A stretch of DNA of 64,000 nt, from assembly GCA_937136425.1 (NCBI GenBank), contig CAKZON010000070.1, forward strand, positions 267,711-331,710, written 5' to 3'. Source of the stretch: an uncultured Crocinitomix sp. Its GTDB lineage: Bacteria > Bacteroidota > Bacteroidia > Flavobacteriales_D > Crocinitomicaceae. The notes under the pieces were generated by a model that was not told the DNA's origin, searched no databases, and saw only the letters and a list, made by a program, of their open reading frames with translations. This document shows positions 1 to 9,455 of the stretch, in pieces (position 1 is the stretch's first letter; each line of letters opens with the position of its first letter). Made by a program: the position numbers and the translations under genes.

Positions 1-1066
1 GATCGATTTCTGTACGTCCAGAAAACAGGAACTTATTCTCGTCCAATTGCTTTTCAAAAGCCTCATTAATATCATGCTCATCCTCAATTTCACCAAAAAT
101 TTCCTCTATAATATCTTCAACGGTAATAATACCAGATGTTCCTCCAAATTCATCAACCACCACCACGATATTACGCTTGTTTTTGGAAAACTGCTTTAAA
201 AGCTCTTTTGCTAAAATTGCTTCAGGAACCACCCCAATTGGCAACATTACATTTTTAATATAATCCGGTTTATTAAACAACTCGTACGCATGCACATATC
301 CAATTATATTATCAATAGTGTCGCGATAAACTAAGATTTTTGAAAGGCCAGTAGCAATGAATTTCTCCTTAAGATCCGAAATATCATCCTCAATATTACA
401 TGCTACAATTTCTGTTCGCGGAATGAGACAATCACGTGCTTTTATTTTGGAAAACTCAAGTGCATTATTCAAGATTTGAATCTCATTCTCCATATGCGCA
501 TCTTCCTCAATTCGCTCATTCAAATCACGCACATAATGGTCTAAATCAATCTTTGTAAAAACCTGTTGCGAATCGTCAATGTCTGTCTTCATTAATTTCA
601 AAAAGAGATTTGAAAAAAACATTACAATCAAAACTCCTCCAAAAAAGACCCAATAAATGATAAAAAGTGGAATAGCTGCCACGGACAAAATACCGTTAGG
701 ATTGATTCTAAAAATGGCTTTCGGTAAGAACTCGGCAGTTATTAAAACAATTAGTGTTGATATTACTGTTTGAATTAATAAGATTACCGCCGCATAATCT
801 GGACTAATTAAAGTCTCCAGTGGAGGCCCTAAGAATAACCCCATATAAATACCATAAATCACCAAGGAAATATTATTTCCAAGCAACATAGCACTTATAA
901 AATTAGAAGTGTTTTTAACGAAAAATGCTAAAATTCTACCAGAGGTAGTCCCTGTTTTATTGTCCAACTCAATTTTAAGCCTATTTGCAGAAACAAAGGC
1001 AATTTCCATTCCTGAAAAAAAAGCGGAACACAATAAGGTAATTATGATGACAATCCAAATTGTCAT
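1..1066 (-). CDS. CNNM/DUF21-CBS-CorC_HlyC membrane protein (hemolysin/TlyC-like), 3' end cut by window
   Basis: I translated this gene by hand because it runs off the left edge. From the ATG at 1066 it reads 355 codons without a stop. The first ~150 residues hold several hydrophobic segments and an acidic ECF-type motif (AEFLPKAIFRINP) typical of the DUF21/CNNM transmembrane domain. A CBS pair follows with the motif RDCLIPRTEIVA, then VVVVDEFGGTSGIITVEDII at the end of the second CBS domain, and the start of the CorC_HlyC domain where the window ends. The family is linked to divalent cation (Mg/Co) efflux; the hemolysin name is historical. Family assignment is strong, substrate is unknown. 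It is transcribed away from purD's 3' end, in the same direction. Confidence 0.88.
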   Translation of the reverse strand, partial: MTIWIVIIITLLCSAFFSGMEIAFVSANRLKIELDNKTGTTSGRILAFFVKNTSNFISAMLLGNNISLVIYGIYMGLFLGPPLETLISPDYAAVILLIQTVISTLIVLITAEFLPKAIFRINPNGILSVAAIPLFIIYWVFFGGVLIVMFFSNLFLKLMKTDIDDSQQVFTKIDLDHYVRDLNERIEEDAHMENEIQILNNALEFSKIKARDCLIPRTEIVACNIEDDISDLKEKFIATGLSKILVYRDTIDNIIGYVHAYELFNKPDYIKNVMLPIGVVPEAILAKELLKQFSKNKRNIVVVVDEFGGTSGIITVEDIIEEIFGEIEDEHDINEAFEKQLDENKFLFSGRTEID

Positions 1067-1197
1067 TGCGTGTCAGGATCCATTTAAATTTTTATCTCAA
1101 ACGAATATAAGGAATTATTTGATGTTGGCTTGTTAAATTTTAATTTCTGCATGAATCGCAAAGCGTATAATTTAAATCCGCAATCACCTCAACGTCA

Positions 1198-2484
1198 TTA
1201 TTTTTTCTCTTCAACAATGTCGTGACCAATATCCTTACGGTAATAAGCTTTATCAAAATTAATTTTTGCAACATTATCGTAAGTTGTTTTTAGTGCTTTC
1301 TCTTTGTTTTTACCATAAGAAGTTACACTCAACACACGACCACCAGCAGTTAGAACCGTCGGGCCATCCTTTTTTGTTCCGGCATGAAACACAATAGAAT
1401 CATGAATGCCATTAAGTCCAGAAATTGATTTTTCTTTTTCGTAAGCATTTGGATAACCTCCAGAAACCATCATTACTGTAGTTGCTGTGCGATCATCAAA
1501 TTCCACATCTCTTTCTGAAAGTGTTCTTGTTGCAACACCTTCAAACAACTCTAATATATCAGACTTAAGACGAGGAATTACAACCTCTGTCTCAGGATCT
1601 CCCATTCGGCAATTGTACTCAATTACAAAAGGATCATTTTTAACATTAATTAAACCAAAAAAGATGACACCTTGATAATCAATCCCATCTTTAATCAACC
1701 CTTTAATTGTTGGAATAATTACTTGGTTTTCTACCTTATCCATGAAGCCCTTCTTGGCAAATGGCACTGGCGAAACTGCCCCCATTCCTCCAGTATTTAA
1801 TCCTGTATCTCCTTCTCCAATTCTTTTATAATCCTTTGCTTCAGGCAATTTCTTATATGACTTACCATCAGTAACAACAAATACTGATAGTTCGATCCCA
1901 TCTAAAAACTCCTCAATAACAACACGAGAAGATGCATCACCAAACTTAGCATCACTCAACATGCTTTTTAACTCGGCTTTTGCTTCTGGTAAATTATCTA
2001 AAATTAATACCCCTTTACCTGCAGCCAATCCATCAGCTTTAAGAACGTATGGCGGTTTTAGAGATTCTAAAAAAGCATAGCCATTTTCCAATGTATCTTT
2101 TGTAAATGTTTGGTATTTGGCAGTAGGAATATTGTGCCTTTTCATAAATTTCTTTGAAAAGTCTTTACTTCCTTCTAATTGTGCGGCCTCTTTGTTAGGC
2201 CCAATGATAGCAATGTGCTTAATTTCATCATCTGCCAAAAAGTAATCATGAATTCCATTTACTAGAGGTCCTTCAGGCCCTACAAATACAAAATCCATTT
2301 TCTCTTTTAAGCAAAGTGCCTTAATCCCTTCAAAGTCATCAACTGCAAGGTCAACATTAGTCCCCTCTTGTCCAGTACCTGCGTTACCGGGAGCTATAAA
2401 TAACTTATCAATCTGAGAGCTTTGTGCAATTTTCCATGCAATTGCATGTTCTCTACCCCCTGAACCTAATACCAATACATTCAT
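1198..2484 (-). CDS. purD: Phosphoribosylamine-glycine ligase (GAR synthetase)
   Basis: PurD joins glycine to 5-phosphoribosylamine using ATP, the second step of purine synthesis in the cytoplasm. The 428-residue product has the usual length. It opens with the nucleotide-binding GSGGREHA motif (residues 7-14), carries the ATP-grasp core (KADGLAAGKGV near residue 150, GGMGAVSP near 240) and the catalytic EYNCRMGDPETE segment near residue 290. The gene stands alone between two unrelated genes; no other pur gene is nearby. The start is supported by the conserved MNVLVLGSGG N-terminus. Confidence 0.97.
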   Translation of the reverse strand: MNVLVLGSGGREHAIAWKIAQSSQIDKLFIAPGNAGTGQEGTNVDLAVDDFEGIKALCLKEKMDFVFVGPEGPLVNGIHDYFLADDEIKHIAIIGPNKEAAQLEGSKDFSKKFMKRHNIPTAKYQTFTKDTLENGYAFLESLKPPYVLKADGLAAGKGVLILDNLPEAKAELKSMLSDAKFGDASSRVVIEEFLDGIELSVFVVTDGKSYKKLPEAKDYKRIGEGDTGLNTGGMGAVSPVPFAKKGFMDKVENQVIIPTIKGLIKDGIDYQGVIFFGLINVKNDPFVIEYNCRMGDPETEVVIPRLKSDILELFEGVATRTLSERDVEFDDRTATTVMMVSGGYPNAYEKEKSISGLNGIHDSIVFHAGTKKDGPTVLTAGGRVLSVTSYGKNKEKALKTTYDNVAKINFDKAYYRKDIGHDIVEEKK

Positions 2485-2663
2485 TTGTCAATTGTTTTTT
2501 GCAAAGTTACATTTTGGGACGGGTTAATGGGCAGAATCTTATTAACAATTGGGATTATTTTTCAGCCTATTTGAGACATTATTTCTGATTAAATATGTTT
2601 CAAGGTTCTCAATCAATTTTTCTTATTGCAAAATAATTTGATTAAGATATCGTTATAAAAACC

Positions 2664-3404
2664 ATGAAAAAGAGCATAACATTAGCCCTATTAGTTAGTC
2701 TATCACCTTTCTGTCAGGCTCAGGAAAACAACAATGATATTAGTGTAAAATTCAGTCAATCTTTCAATCGGCTTAACGAATCTAAATTTGGATTTGAATA
2801 CCGCAGAAATGTTAATGAAAACTTTAAAGTTAAACTTGGCAGTGATTATAGCAAAGGAGATCGAAGTGTTTGGTTAGGAAATTCTATCTTATTTGGATCA
2901 GATTCTATTACTATCTCCAGAGACCTTGCCGAATTTTCTAAAAGCTACTCTTTTTATGTAGGAATGGACTATGAAGGGATCGATTATTTGAGCTTTGGTG
3001 CCTCATTGATTATTGGGACGAACCAAACATTACTTGGCGCCTATGATCGTGGAGCACGTTATGATACATCACAGGATGACTGGGTAAACTGCGTTGAATG
3101 CGTATACGATTTCCATGAAGCAGAATTACCTCCTGTCCAAAATGGTGGTTTTAGCAACTGGCAATATGCAAGCGCTATAAAAAGTACGAATTACCTGTAT
3201 TACGGAATTGGTTTACGTGCTGCAATTCGAATTCCGATTAAAGATCGATTTGAAATAACGAGTGGATATGAACCTTCCTTTATAAGAAGTAGTGAATTTA
3301 ACGTTGTTGAATACCAACCTTTGGATGATACTTACAGTGGTAAAACGGGTACTTTTAACACATTTACACATACTGCATCTGTTGCAGTGCGCTATAAGTT
3401 TTAA
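2664..3404 (+). CDS. Putative outer-membrane beta-barrel protein, unknown function
   Basis: The 246-residue product has a clear signal peptide (MKKSITLALLVSLSPFCQAQ) and then alternating polar/hydrophobic strands rich in aromatic residues, ending in VAVRYKF. A C-terminal aromatic after a beta-strand is typical of outer-membrane barrels. A short Cys pair (CVEC near residue 152) might form a disulfide in a loop. I do not recognise the family. It is convergent with the FkbM-like gene, with only 6 nt between the stops and no clear terminator hairpin. Confidence 0.7.
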   Translation: MKKSITLALLVSLSPFCQAQENNNDISVKFSQSFNRLNESKFGFEYRRNVNENFKVKLGSDYSKGDRSVWLGNSILFGSDSITISRDLAEFSKSYSFYVGMDYEGIDYLSFGASLIIGTNQTLLGAYDRGARYDTSQDDWVNCVECVYDFHEAELPPVQNGGFSNWQYASAIKSTNYLYYGIGLRAAIRIPIKDRFEITSGYEPSFIRSSEFNVVEYQPLDDTYSGKTGTFNTFTHTASVAVRYKF

Positions 3405-3410
3405 TTATGG

Positions 3411-4283
3411 TTAGGGCTCAATAAATTCCCAATCTTTAATTGGTTCGAAACGTGCCCAAGATTCCTCGACAGAAGGGTGCGTTAGCACGGATTCAACTGA
3501 AACTTCTGGAATTTCCTCGTCAGCCATGCCATTTTTAACAAAAATGAAGTTAAAACCTAACTCATTAGCACCGACAAGTCTATACCCTTTCTTTTTTGCC
3601 AAACCAACCATTGCCTTTGGAGAGGCTCCGTGATAAACAGGGTGCTTACCTGGAAAAAAGTAGTTTGCATCATAAGGCACAACTATATTTCGCATACCAA
3701 ATTCAACGTGTGTTTCAATTATCACAACATTAGGACTCACCTTTTCCAGTGCATTCCAAACCCAATAATCATTCCCATCAATATCAATTGACAATACGTC
3801 AATATCTCCACTAAGCCCAGCTTCACTAACTAGATCGTTAATGTTTTCAGCAGTTACTTTTGCGCATTTAAACTTAGGAGCATACATCCATGGATGTGGA
3901 TACTTACCATAAAATCGTTCTCCTCTTTTAATACTTTTTGGATTCCCATCTAAAAACAACCCATGGTAACCATGATTAAGTGCCAAATTTGCACAATTAC
4001 TATTAATCCCATCATCTGAACCTATCTCAACAAATGTTTTGTTTTGCATTCCGATTACAGATAGAATAAATAAGAGCTTTCCATCCTCTTCATATTGCGA
4101 AAAAACACGAAAACCAGTGTCATCAATTTGCGGTAGCGTTCCTTTTTTATGCCATTGTTGATATTTAAGAAAAAGTTCACGTTGGCCGATTTGAACTTGA
4201 GCAGAAAACCGATCTCTCACCTTTAATATATACAACCGACTTTTTAAAAAATCTTTGATTAATCCCATTTTCCTAATTTTCAA
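3411..4283 (-). CDS. FkbM-like methyltransferase-fold protein
   Basis: The 290-residue product contains FVEIGSDDGINSN (about residues 89-101), which looks like the SAM-binding motif I of Rossmann methyltransferases, and DVLSIDIDGNDYWVW (about 165-180) followed by VVIIETHVEF, matching the later strands of FkbM-type enzymes. Such enzymes often methylate sugars or lipids; the substrate here is unknown. The annotated ATG overlaps the preceding lipoprotein gene by 11 nt. An internal Met at residue 6 (position 4268) would start 4 nt after that stop and is equally possible. It is the last gene of a minus-strand operon. Confidence 0.6.
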   Translation of the reverse strand: MKIRKMGLIKDFLKSRLYILKVRDRFSAQVQIGQRELFLKYQQWHKKGTLPQIDDTGFRVFSQYEEDGKLLFILSVIGMQNKTFVEIGSDDGINSNCANLALNHGYHGLFLDGNPKSIKRGERFYGKYPHPWMYAPKFKCAKVTAENINDLVSEAGLSGDIDVLSIDIDGNDYWVWNALEKVSPNVVIIETHVEFGMRNIVVPYDANYFFPGKHPVYHGASPKAMVGLAKKKGYRLVGANELGFNFIFVKNGMADEEIPEVSVESVLTHPSVEESWARFEPIKDWEFIEP

Positions 4284-5871
4284 TAATCCAATCTACCTCT
4301 TTTTCCCACCTTGATTTGACATCAATTAACTCTTTATTATAAATCACCTTTTCTGGTAATCTTTTATCTTTTAATGATCCTGTAGTCCATTCATTATCAT
4401 TATTGTCGTCAAATATAATACGGATTTGATACTTGCCTGGACTAAGCTCTGTGAATACTAGTTTCTGTTCAAATTCTTTTAACGAAATGACCTCCCCCTC
4501 TTTATTCAACAATTCTACAAATGTAGGTTGATCAAAAACTGTATCCATGTTCAAAATCAATGATCCGAAATAATCCGCTTCTAAAAGCTCTATAGAAACC
4601 CATGTTTCCTTTTCCACAGCATTATTGAAATTAGATGTTGCTGCGAGTGAATCTATTCGCACAAACTTTGTTCGAGCATCAAGCGTATCAAACACCAATG
4701 ATCGTAAATTTTCAACCTTAAAGGGCACTGCTTCCAATTCAACCGAATCCTTATCCATAAAATGAATGGCCCCCTCTTGAATATTATCAAATGGTTCAGA
4801 ACTAATTAGTGTAAAGAACTCATTCGGAAGTAAGTTACCTCCTTTTAAATTATTAGACAAAACTAAACCTGTCGCGGTATTTTTTTCCGGAACTCCTTTA
4901 TAAAGCGGCTTTATTGTATCAATTTCGCCATTAACATTTACAATGAATTGCATTCTTCCTGGAGGATTTTTTTCTAACCAATACACCAATGAATCTTCAG
5001 TACCAGTATCTTCTGGCAAAAGCTTCATTAAATCATTAGAAACCTCAAATTTTTCAGGAGAATTATTAAAGATAAATTCTAAGCGGCCAGGGTATTGAAA
5101 TTTGGTTGTTATCAATTTAGACTCTCCCACATCTGGACTGAAAGCACGCAAATCAACACTTTCATTATCTATACCAATCACCAATGTATCTAACATTGTA
5201 AACGCTCTTTTTTCTAAAGGTTCTAATTTCAAGTTTCTGTTCTGATCTTCAATTGCAAAAATTATATATTTTCCCTCCTTTAAATAATTCATCTGAAAAT
5301 TACCTGTCCTATCTGATTGTGTAATATAAGTTGGGCGCACTTTAAATGGAATAGAGTCATATTGGCAATCAATATTTGCTTCATAAAGCCCTACTAAAAA
5401 ACCCTCGGCACCTTTATTTGTAAACGCATCTGTTACTTTGCCGCTTAGCGATAATGAATCTATATAATCTCCTGTTGAAAAGACATATTGAAAAATGGAA
5501 TCATTTTTCTCTGTGATATCAGTTACGGCGTGATTAAAACTTATGGTGTAAGTTGTGTTTTCCTCCAACTTTTCTTTAAACAGAAAACTCAGCTTTTTGT
5601 TTTTTACTAAAATATCTGGTTTATTCTTTAGCTGTGGTGTAATTATAATATTGTCATTGGGATTATTTAACGCTATATATTCTGAGAATTTTAGCACAAT
5701 CTCATAGCCAGTAAAATTAGTTTGACCATTTTGAGGATAAGTTCCTGAAGAATCGATCCGCGGCGCAAAGGCGTCTTTTTCGCCACCTTGCAAAGGATTA
5801 ATTTGCGCACAACTTATAAATAATAAGCCGAGCAGGAAATAACCGTAATATTTTAAGTGTTTACTCTTCAT
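4273..5871 (-). CDS. Ig-like (SbsA/Big_5-type) lipoprotein
   Basis: The 532-residue protein has a lipoprotein signal ending in LLFISC, followed by AQINPLQGGEKD. A Cys followed within a few residues by NP-x-GG is a recurring start of a conserved Bacteroidetes lipoprotein with an N-terminal SbsA-type Ig-like domain. That domain is visible at residues ~40-135 (PQNGQTNFTGYEIVLKFSEY, then ENTTYTISFNHAVTD). The rest is beta-rich and unassigned. It probably sits on the periplasmic or outer-membrane side. It starts 3 nt after the GAF reductase stop, so the two are likely co-transcribed. Function is unknown. Confidence 0.75.
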   Translation of the reverse strand: MKSKHLKYYGYFLLGLLFISCAQINPLQGGEKDAFAPRIDSSGTYPQNGQTNFTGYEIVLKFSEYIALNNPNDNIIITPQLKNKPDILVKNKKLSFLFKEKLEENTTYTISFNHAVTDITEKNDSIFQYVFSTGDYIDSLSLSGKVTDAFTNKGAEGFLVGLYEANIDCQYDSIPFKVRPTYITQSDRTGNFQMNYLKEGKYIIFAIEDQNRNLKLEPLEKRAFTMLDTLVIGIDNESVDLRAFSPDVGESKLITTKFQYPGRLEFIFNNSPEKFEVSNDLMKLLPEDTGTEDSLVYWLEKNPPGRMQFIVNVNGEIDTIKPLYKGVPEKNTATGLVLSNNLKGGNLLPNEFFTLISSEPFDNIQEGAIHFMDKDSVELEAVPFKVENLRSLVFDTLDARTKFVRIDSLAATSNFNNAVEKETWVSIELLEADYFGSLILNMDTVFDQPTFVELLNKEGEVISLKEFEQKLVFTELSPGKYQIRIIFDDNNDNEWTTGSLKDKRLPEKVIYNKELIDVKSRWEKEVDWIIEN

Positions 5872-5874
5872 GTA

Positions 5875-6354
5875 CTAAAATCGATCTGCAATGAATACAG
5901 CCAATTCAGTTAAATATTTTTGATCTATATCGTTAAAGTCATCCAACTTATCGCTATCAACATCAAGTACTGAACGCACTTGCCCATGGTTTATTATAGG
6001 AACAACAATTTCTGACTGACTTGCGGCACTGCATGCTATGTGACCTGGAAAGTTGTTTACATCTGGAACTATTAAAGTTTCTCCGTTTTGCCAAACAGTT
6101 CCACAAACTCCTCTTCCCTTTGCTATTCTTGTACAAGCAATATCTCCTTGGAATGGCCCTAACACCAACTCGTCGTCTTTTACAAAATAAAAGCCAACCC
6201 AAAAAAAACCAAATGTTTGTCTTAGTGCTGCTGCAATATTAGCACAATTCGCTACCAAATCTGGCTCATCCTCAATCAGTGCTTTGATTTGAGGAATCAA
6301 AGTTTGATACTTCTGCTCACGTGTCTCTCCATCAAGGATTAATTCATCCGCCAT
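5875..6354 (-). CDS. msrC: GAF-domain free methionine-(R)-sulfoxide reductase
   Basis: This 159-residue protein is a single GAF domain. It keeps three cysteines (C74 in DIACTRIAKG, C84 in GRGVCGTVW, C108 in GHIACSAAS) with the 10- and 24-residue spacing of the catalytic and resolving cysteines of the E. coli fRMsr (C84/C94/C118). The enzyme reduces free methionine-R-sulfoxide, repairing oxidative damage in the cytoplasm. The ending DVDSDKLDDFNDID is also typical. Its start lies 67 nt after the hemW stop in the same direction. Confidence 0.9.
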   Translation of the reverse strand: MADELILDGETREQKYQTLIPQIKALIEDEPDLVANCANIAAALRQTFGFFWVGFYFVKDDELVLGPFQGDIACTRIAKGRGVCGTVWQNGETLIVPDVNNFPGHIACSAASQSEIVVPIINHGQVRSVLDVDSDKLDDFNDIDQKYLTELAVFIADRF

Positions 6355-6421
6355 AAGTTAATTTTGAGCAAAAATAGAGTTTTTGGAAAGAATTAGCTTT
6401 GAATGCACTTACTAAATACGC

Positions 6422-7546
6422 TTAGGATGAAAACAATTCTGCCGAAATAGCATCTGCTATGTATTTACCACCGTTTGTTAAGGTGTAAACATTTCCGTTT
6501 TTTTGAACATCACCATTGGCAAGAAATTCGTTTAAAATTGGTAAGGCTTCAGTAGTCATTTTTGAAGATATCCCTTGCAAATCCGTCAGTGAAATCCCCC
6601 ATTTAGTTCGCAAGCGTGTTAAAATATACTCGTTAAACTGATCTTGAGTTGACAAAGTTTCTTGCTCATTAAATTGCTCATTTTTATTAATGAGTTGCGA
6701 ATACTTTGGATTACTAGCCACGTTCCAACTTCGCTCGGCACCATTAAATGAATGTGCAGAAGGCCCAACTCCCAAATATCGTTCTCCCAACCAATAAGCC
6801 GAATTGTGCTTTGAAATAAAAGAAGGCTTTGCAAAATTTGAAATTTCATATTGCTCAAAACCATTCTCTGACATGATATCCATCAAATATTGAAATTGCA
6901 ATAAACTTGCCTGATCTTCATAAGGTTTGAGTTTTCCTTTTTTTTGCCAATTACCAAAAACAGTATTTTCTTCAATTGTCAAACAATAAGCAGAAAGATG
7001 AGGCACTTGCAAGTCTATCATTTGCTGCAATTGCTTTTTCCATAAATCCATATCTGTCCCTGGAACTCCATAAATTAAATCAATGGTAATATTCTCAAAT
7101 CCACATTTCTTTGCCAGCACAACTGACTCTACCGCTTGGGAAGAATTATGCGCCCGATTCATAAAAGTCAACACATCATTATCAAATGATTGAATTCCAA
7201 TACTTAGTCGGTTAACACCTAGAGCATACAAACCTTTAAGCTTTTCTTCATCAAGATCATCTGGATTACACTCAAGTGTAATTTCGCAATTGGCATCAAC
7301 TTTATAATTGTTTTGAATAGCCTCGAGCAGTTCTTGAATTAAGTGCAGTTCTAAAACACTCGGCGTTCCGCCGCCAAAATAAATAGTCGCCACATTGTCA
7401 TCTCCAATATAATCTTGTCGAATAACTAGCTCTTTACATATAGCGTCAACCAATGACACTCTATTTTTAAGCTGAACTGAGAAGTGAAAATCACAATAGT
7501 GACATTTTACCTTACAAAAAGGTACGTGCACATAGATGCCTGCCAT
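6422..7546 (-). CDS. hemW: Radical SAM family heme chaperone HemW
   Basis: The 374-residue product begins MAGIYVHVPFCKVKCHYCDF, the CX3CX2C cluster motif plus the preceding YxHxPFC of HemW/HemN-like proteins. GGGTPS (about residue 59) and the SIGIQSFD segment follow, then the HemW C-terminal domain. HemW binds heme and a 4Fe-4S cluster and is thought to insert heme into target proteins; it is not the coproporphyrinogen dehydrogenase it was once named after. It starts 7 nt after the peptide-binding lipoprotein stop, suggesting one transcript. Confidence 0.93.
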   Translation of the reverse strand: MAGIYVHVPFCKVKCHYCDFHFSVQLKNRVSLVDAICKELVIRQDYIGDDNVATIYFGGGTPSVLELHLIQELLEAIQNNYKVDANCEITLECNPDDLDEEKLKGLYALGVNRLSIGIQSFDNDVLTFMNRAHNSSQAVESVVLAKKCGFENITIDLIYGVPGTDMDLWKKQLQQMIDLQVPHLSAYCLTIEENTVFGNWQKKGKLKPYEDQASLLQFQYLMDIMSENGFEQYEISNFAKPSFISKHNSAYWLGERYLGVGPSAHSFNGAERSWNVASNPKYSQLINKNEQFNEQETLSTQDQFNEYILTRLRTKWGISLTDLQGISSKMTTEALPILNEFLANGDVQKNGNVYTLTNGGKYIADAISAELFSS

Positions 7547-7553
7547 TTAGGAA

Positions 7554-9296
7554 TTAATTGCTTTCGTATTCGTCAGCAGTTGGTGTTTTAAAATAAACCT
7601 GCTTCAAATCAATATAACCAATACTATTGGTTTCAAAATCTCTAACAAAAGCTTGCTCTAAAGCCATATCCTCTCCATACCACAGAATAATGAATACCGC
7701 ATCTTCCATCAATAATTTTTCAGCTGCAGTAAAAAACTCATTCGCTTCAGTCATATCCATTGCACGAGCTCCTTGCTCAAACAATGCATCAAACTCAGGG
7801 TTTTGATAGCGCGAACTGTTCAAATAAGAAGGCTCTGTTCTATTTTTAGGAACTGCCTTGCCGTAAGCATTTGTTAAAAATGCCTCTGGTGTAGCATAAT
7901 CCCCTACCCAATTCGTTCTAAAAATGTCCGCACTTCCCATTGCTTTATTTTTAAGCATTTGGTTAAACTCAACCGCTTCAATATCTAAATTAATATTTAA
8001 GACACTGCGCAATTGGCTTTGAATTTCAGAAGCAACTAAATAATCTGTACTTCCGCTTTTAAACTGCATTTGCAAAGAAGGGAAATTTTTACCTTCAGGA
8101 TAACCAGCCTCAGCCAATAACTCTTTAGCACGTTGCGGATTGTACACATAAGAAACATCTTCTACTCCTTCAAAATCATAATCATCAAACACCTTTGGAA
8201 GAGGTGGAACAATACCAAACTTACCTATTTCATAAGCCTGATTCTTAAGGATTTTTTCAAATATTTTTTTTCTATTGATTGCAAAATTAAGCGCTTGTCT
8301 TACTTTTCGGTTTTTCAAAACCGGTGTAGTCATGTTCAACTCCAAATAAGTTGTTGTTAATTCTGGCTCACTGTTTAGAATGAATTTAGGTGGTTTACTT
8401 TCAAACTCTCCAATTCGTTCTTCCAAGACCTCAGAAATTTTGGTAATTGGAACGCGGCGAATGAAACTCAACTCTCCATTCCAAAAAAGATCCATTTTCT
8501 CATCATTGTCCTCATAGTAAACAAATACAACACTGTCTAGATAGGGTAATTTATTTCCTTTTTCATCCACACCATAATAGTTGGTGTTTTTTCCCAATTT
8601 TACCAATTCAGAATTAGAGTTAGACGCATCATAAACAAACGGACCTGTTCCTACTGGCACAAACTCCTCAGCCTCTACCGCTTCTTTTGCAATAATAGAA
8701 CCGAAAACACTCGCCAACTTTTGAATAAATGCAAGGCTTGGCACTTCCAATTGCATCACTACTTGATTTCCTTCTATCGAAATCCCTTCAATAGTTTCTG
8801 CCTCACCATCATGAAATGCATTTCCGCCAACAAGTGTATTCTTAAAAACAGAATAACCACTATTAGTAGCCTTGTTATTATAAATTTGCTCAAAAGAGTA
8901 AAGAACATCCTCAGGCGTTACTTTTCTTCCTTTACCACCTTCGAAGCAAGCGTTGTCGTGAAAGTAAACATCTTCTCTTATTTCGAAATTATAGGTTAAT
9001 CCATCATCAGAAATAGACCATTCTTTTGCAATAGCTGGTTCAATCTCTAAAGATTTAGCATTGTACTTTACAAGTCCTTCAAATATTTGCCAATATATTT
9101 GAGATTCTTCAAGCTTCTGAACTTCATTCACTTGAACCTCTTTATTGTAACTACTAATTGGCATTGTAAAAACTCCTCCTGTAGGAATTACATCCTCAGT
9201 CTCGTTATTTTCATCAAGGTTTTCACTTGACTCACCTCCGCAACTAAACAGAAGAAAAACGAATGCAATTAAACTTAAATAAATATTTTTTGTCAT
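7554..9296 (-). CDS. ABC-transporter substrate-binding lipoprotein, family 5 (oligopeptide-type)
   Basis: The 580-residue product has a lipoprotein signal (FVFLLFSCGG) and a fold typical of SBP_bac_5: EPAIAKEWSISDDGLTYNFE near residue 65, the DVLYSFEQI segment, and VRQALNFAINRKKI near residue 335. Family members bind peptides, nickel or sugars for an ABC importer. No permease or ATPase gene is adjacent, so either these lie elsewhere or the protein acts alone. It is the first gene of the operon that continues into hemW. Confidence 0.88.
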   Translation of the reverse strand: MTKNIYLSLIAFVFLLFSCGGESSENLDENNETEDVIPTGGVFTMPISSYNKEVQVNEVQKLEESQIYWQIFEGLVKYNAKSLEIEPAIAKEWSISDDGLTYNFEIREDVYFHDNACFEGGKGRKVTPEDVLYSFEQIYNNKATNSGYSVFKNTLVGGNAFHDGEAETIEGISIEGNQVVMQLEVPSLAFIQKLASVFGSIIAKEAVEAEEFVPVGTGPFVYDASNSNSELVKLGKNTNYYGVDEKGNKLPYLDSVVFVYYEDNDEKMDLFWNGELSFIRRVPITKISEVLEERIGEFESKPPKFILNSEPELTTTYLELNMTTPVLKNRKVRQALNFAINRKKIFEKILKNQAYEIGKFGIVPPLPKVFDDYDFEGVEDVSYVYNPQRAKELLAEAGYPEGKNFPSLQMQFKSGSTDYLVASEIQSQLRSVLNINLDIEAVEFNQMLKNKAMGSADIFRTNWVGDYATPEAFLTNAYGKAVPKNRTEPSYLNSSRYQNPEFDALFEQGARAMDMTEANEFFTAAEKLLMEDAVFIILWYGEDMALEQAFVRDFETNSIGYIDLKQVYFKTPTADEYESN

Positions 9297-9455
9297 GGTA
9301 ACGGGTAAATCACTCGGTGTTATGTCTTTTCAAATATAGGCGAATTTTTTATAAGTCCTTAATTATCTGTAGGAAATTAAATCTTACTTAACGAATCAGA
9401 ATAGCTAAAAAAAATAGGTGTTTTATCTTGTTTATTACTAAAGGAAACTTTATTA

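Noticed and set aside
909..1136. 75-residue plus-strand ORF
   Set aside because: It lies antisense inside the CNNM/CBS gene, whose frame has clear motifs.
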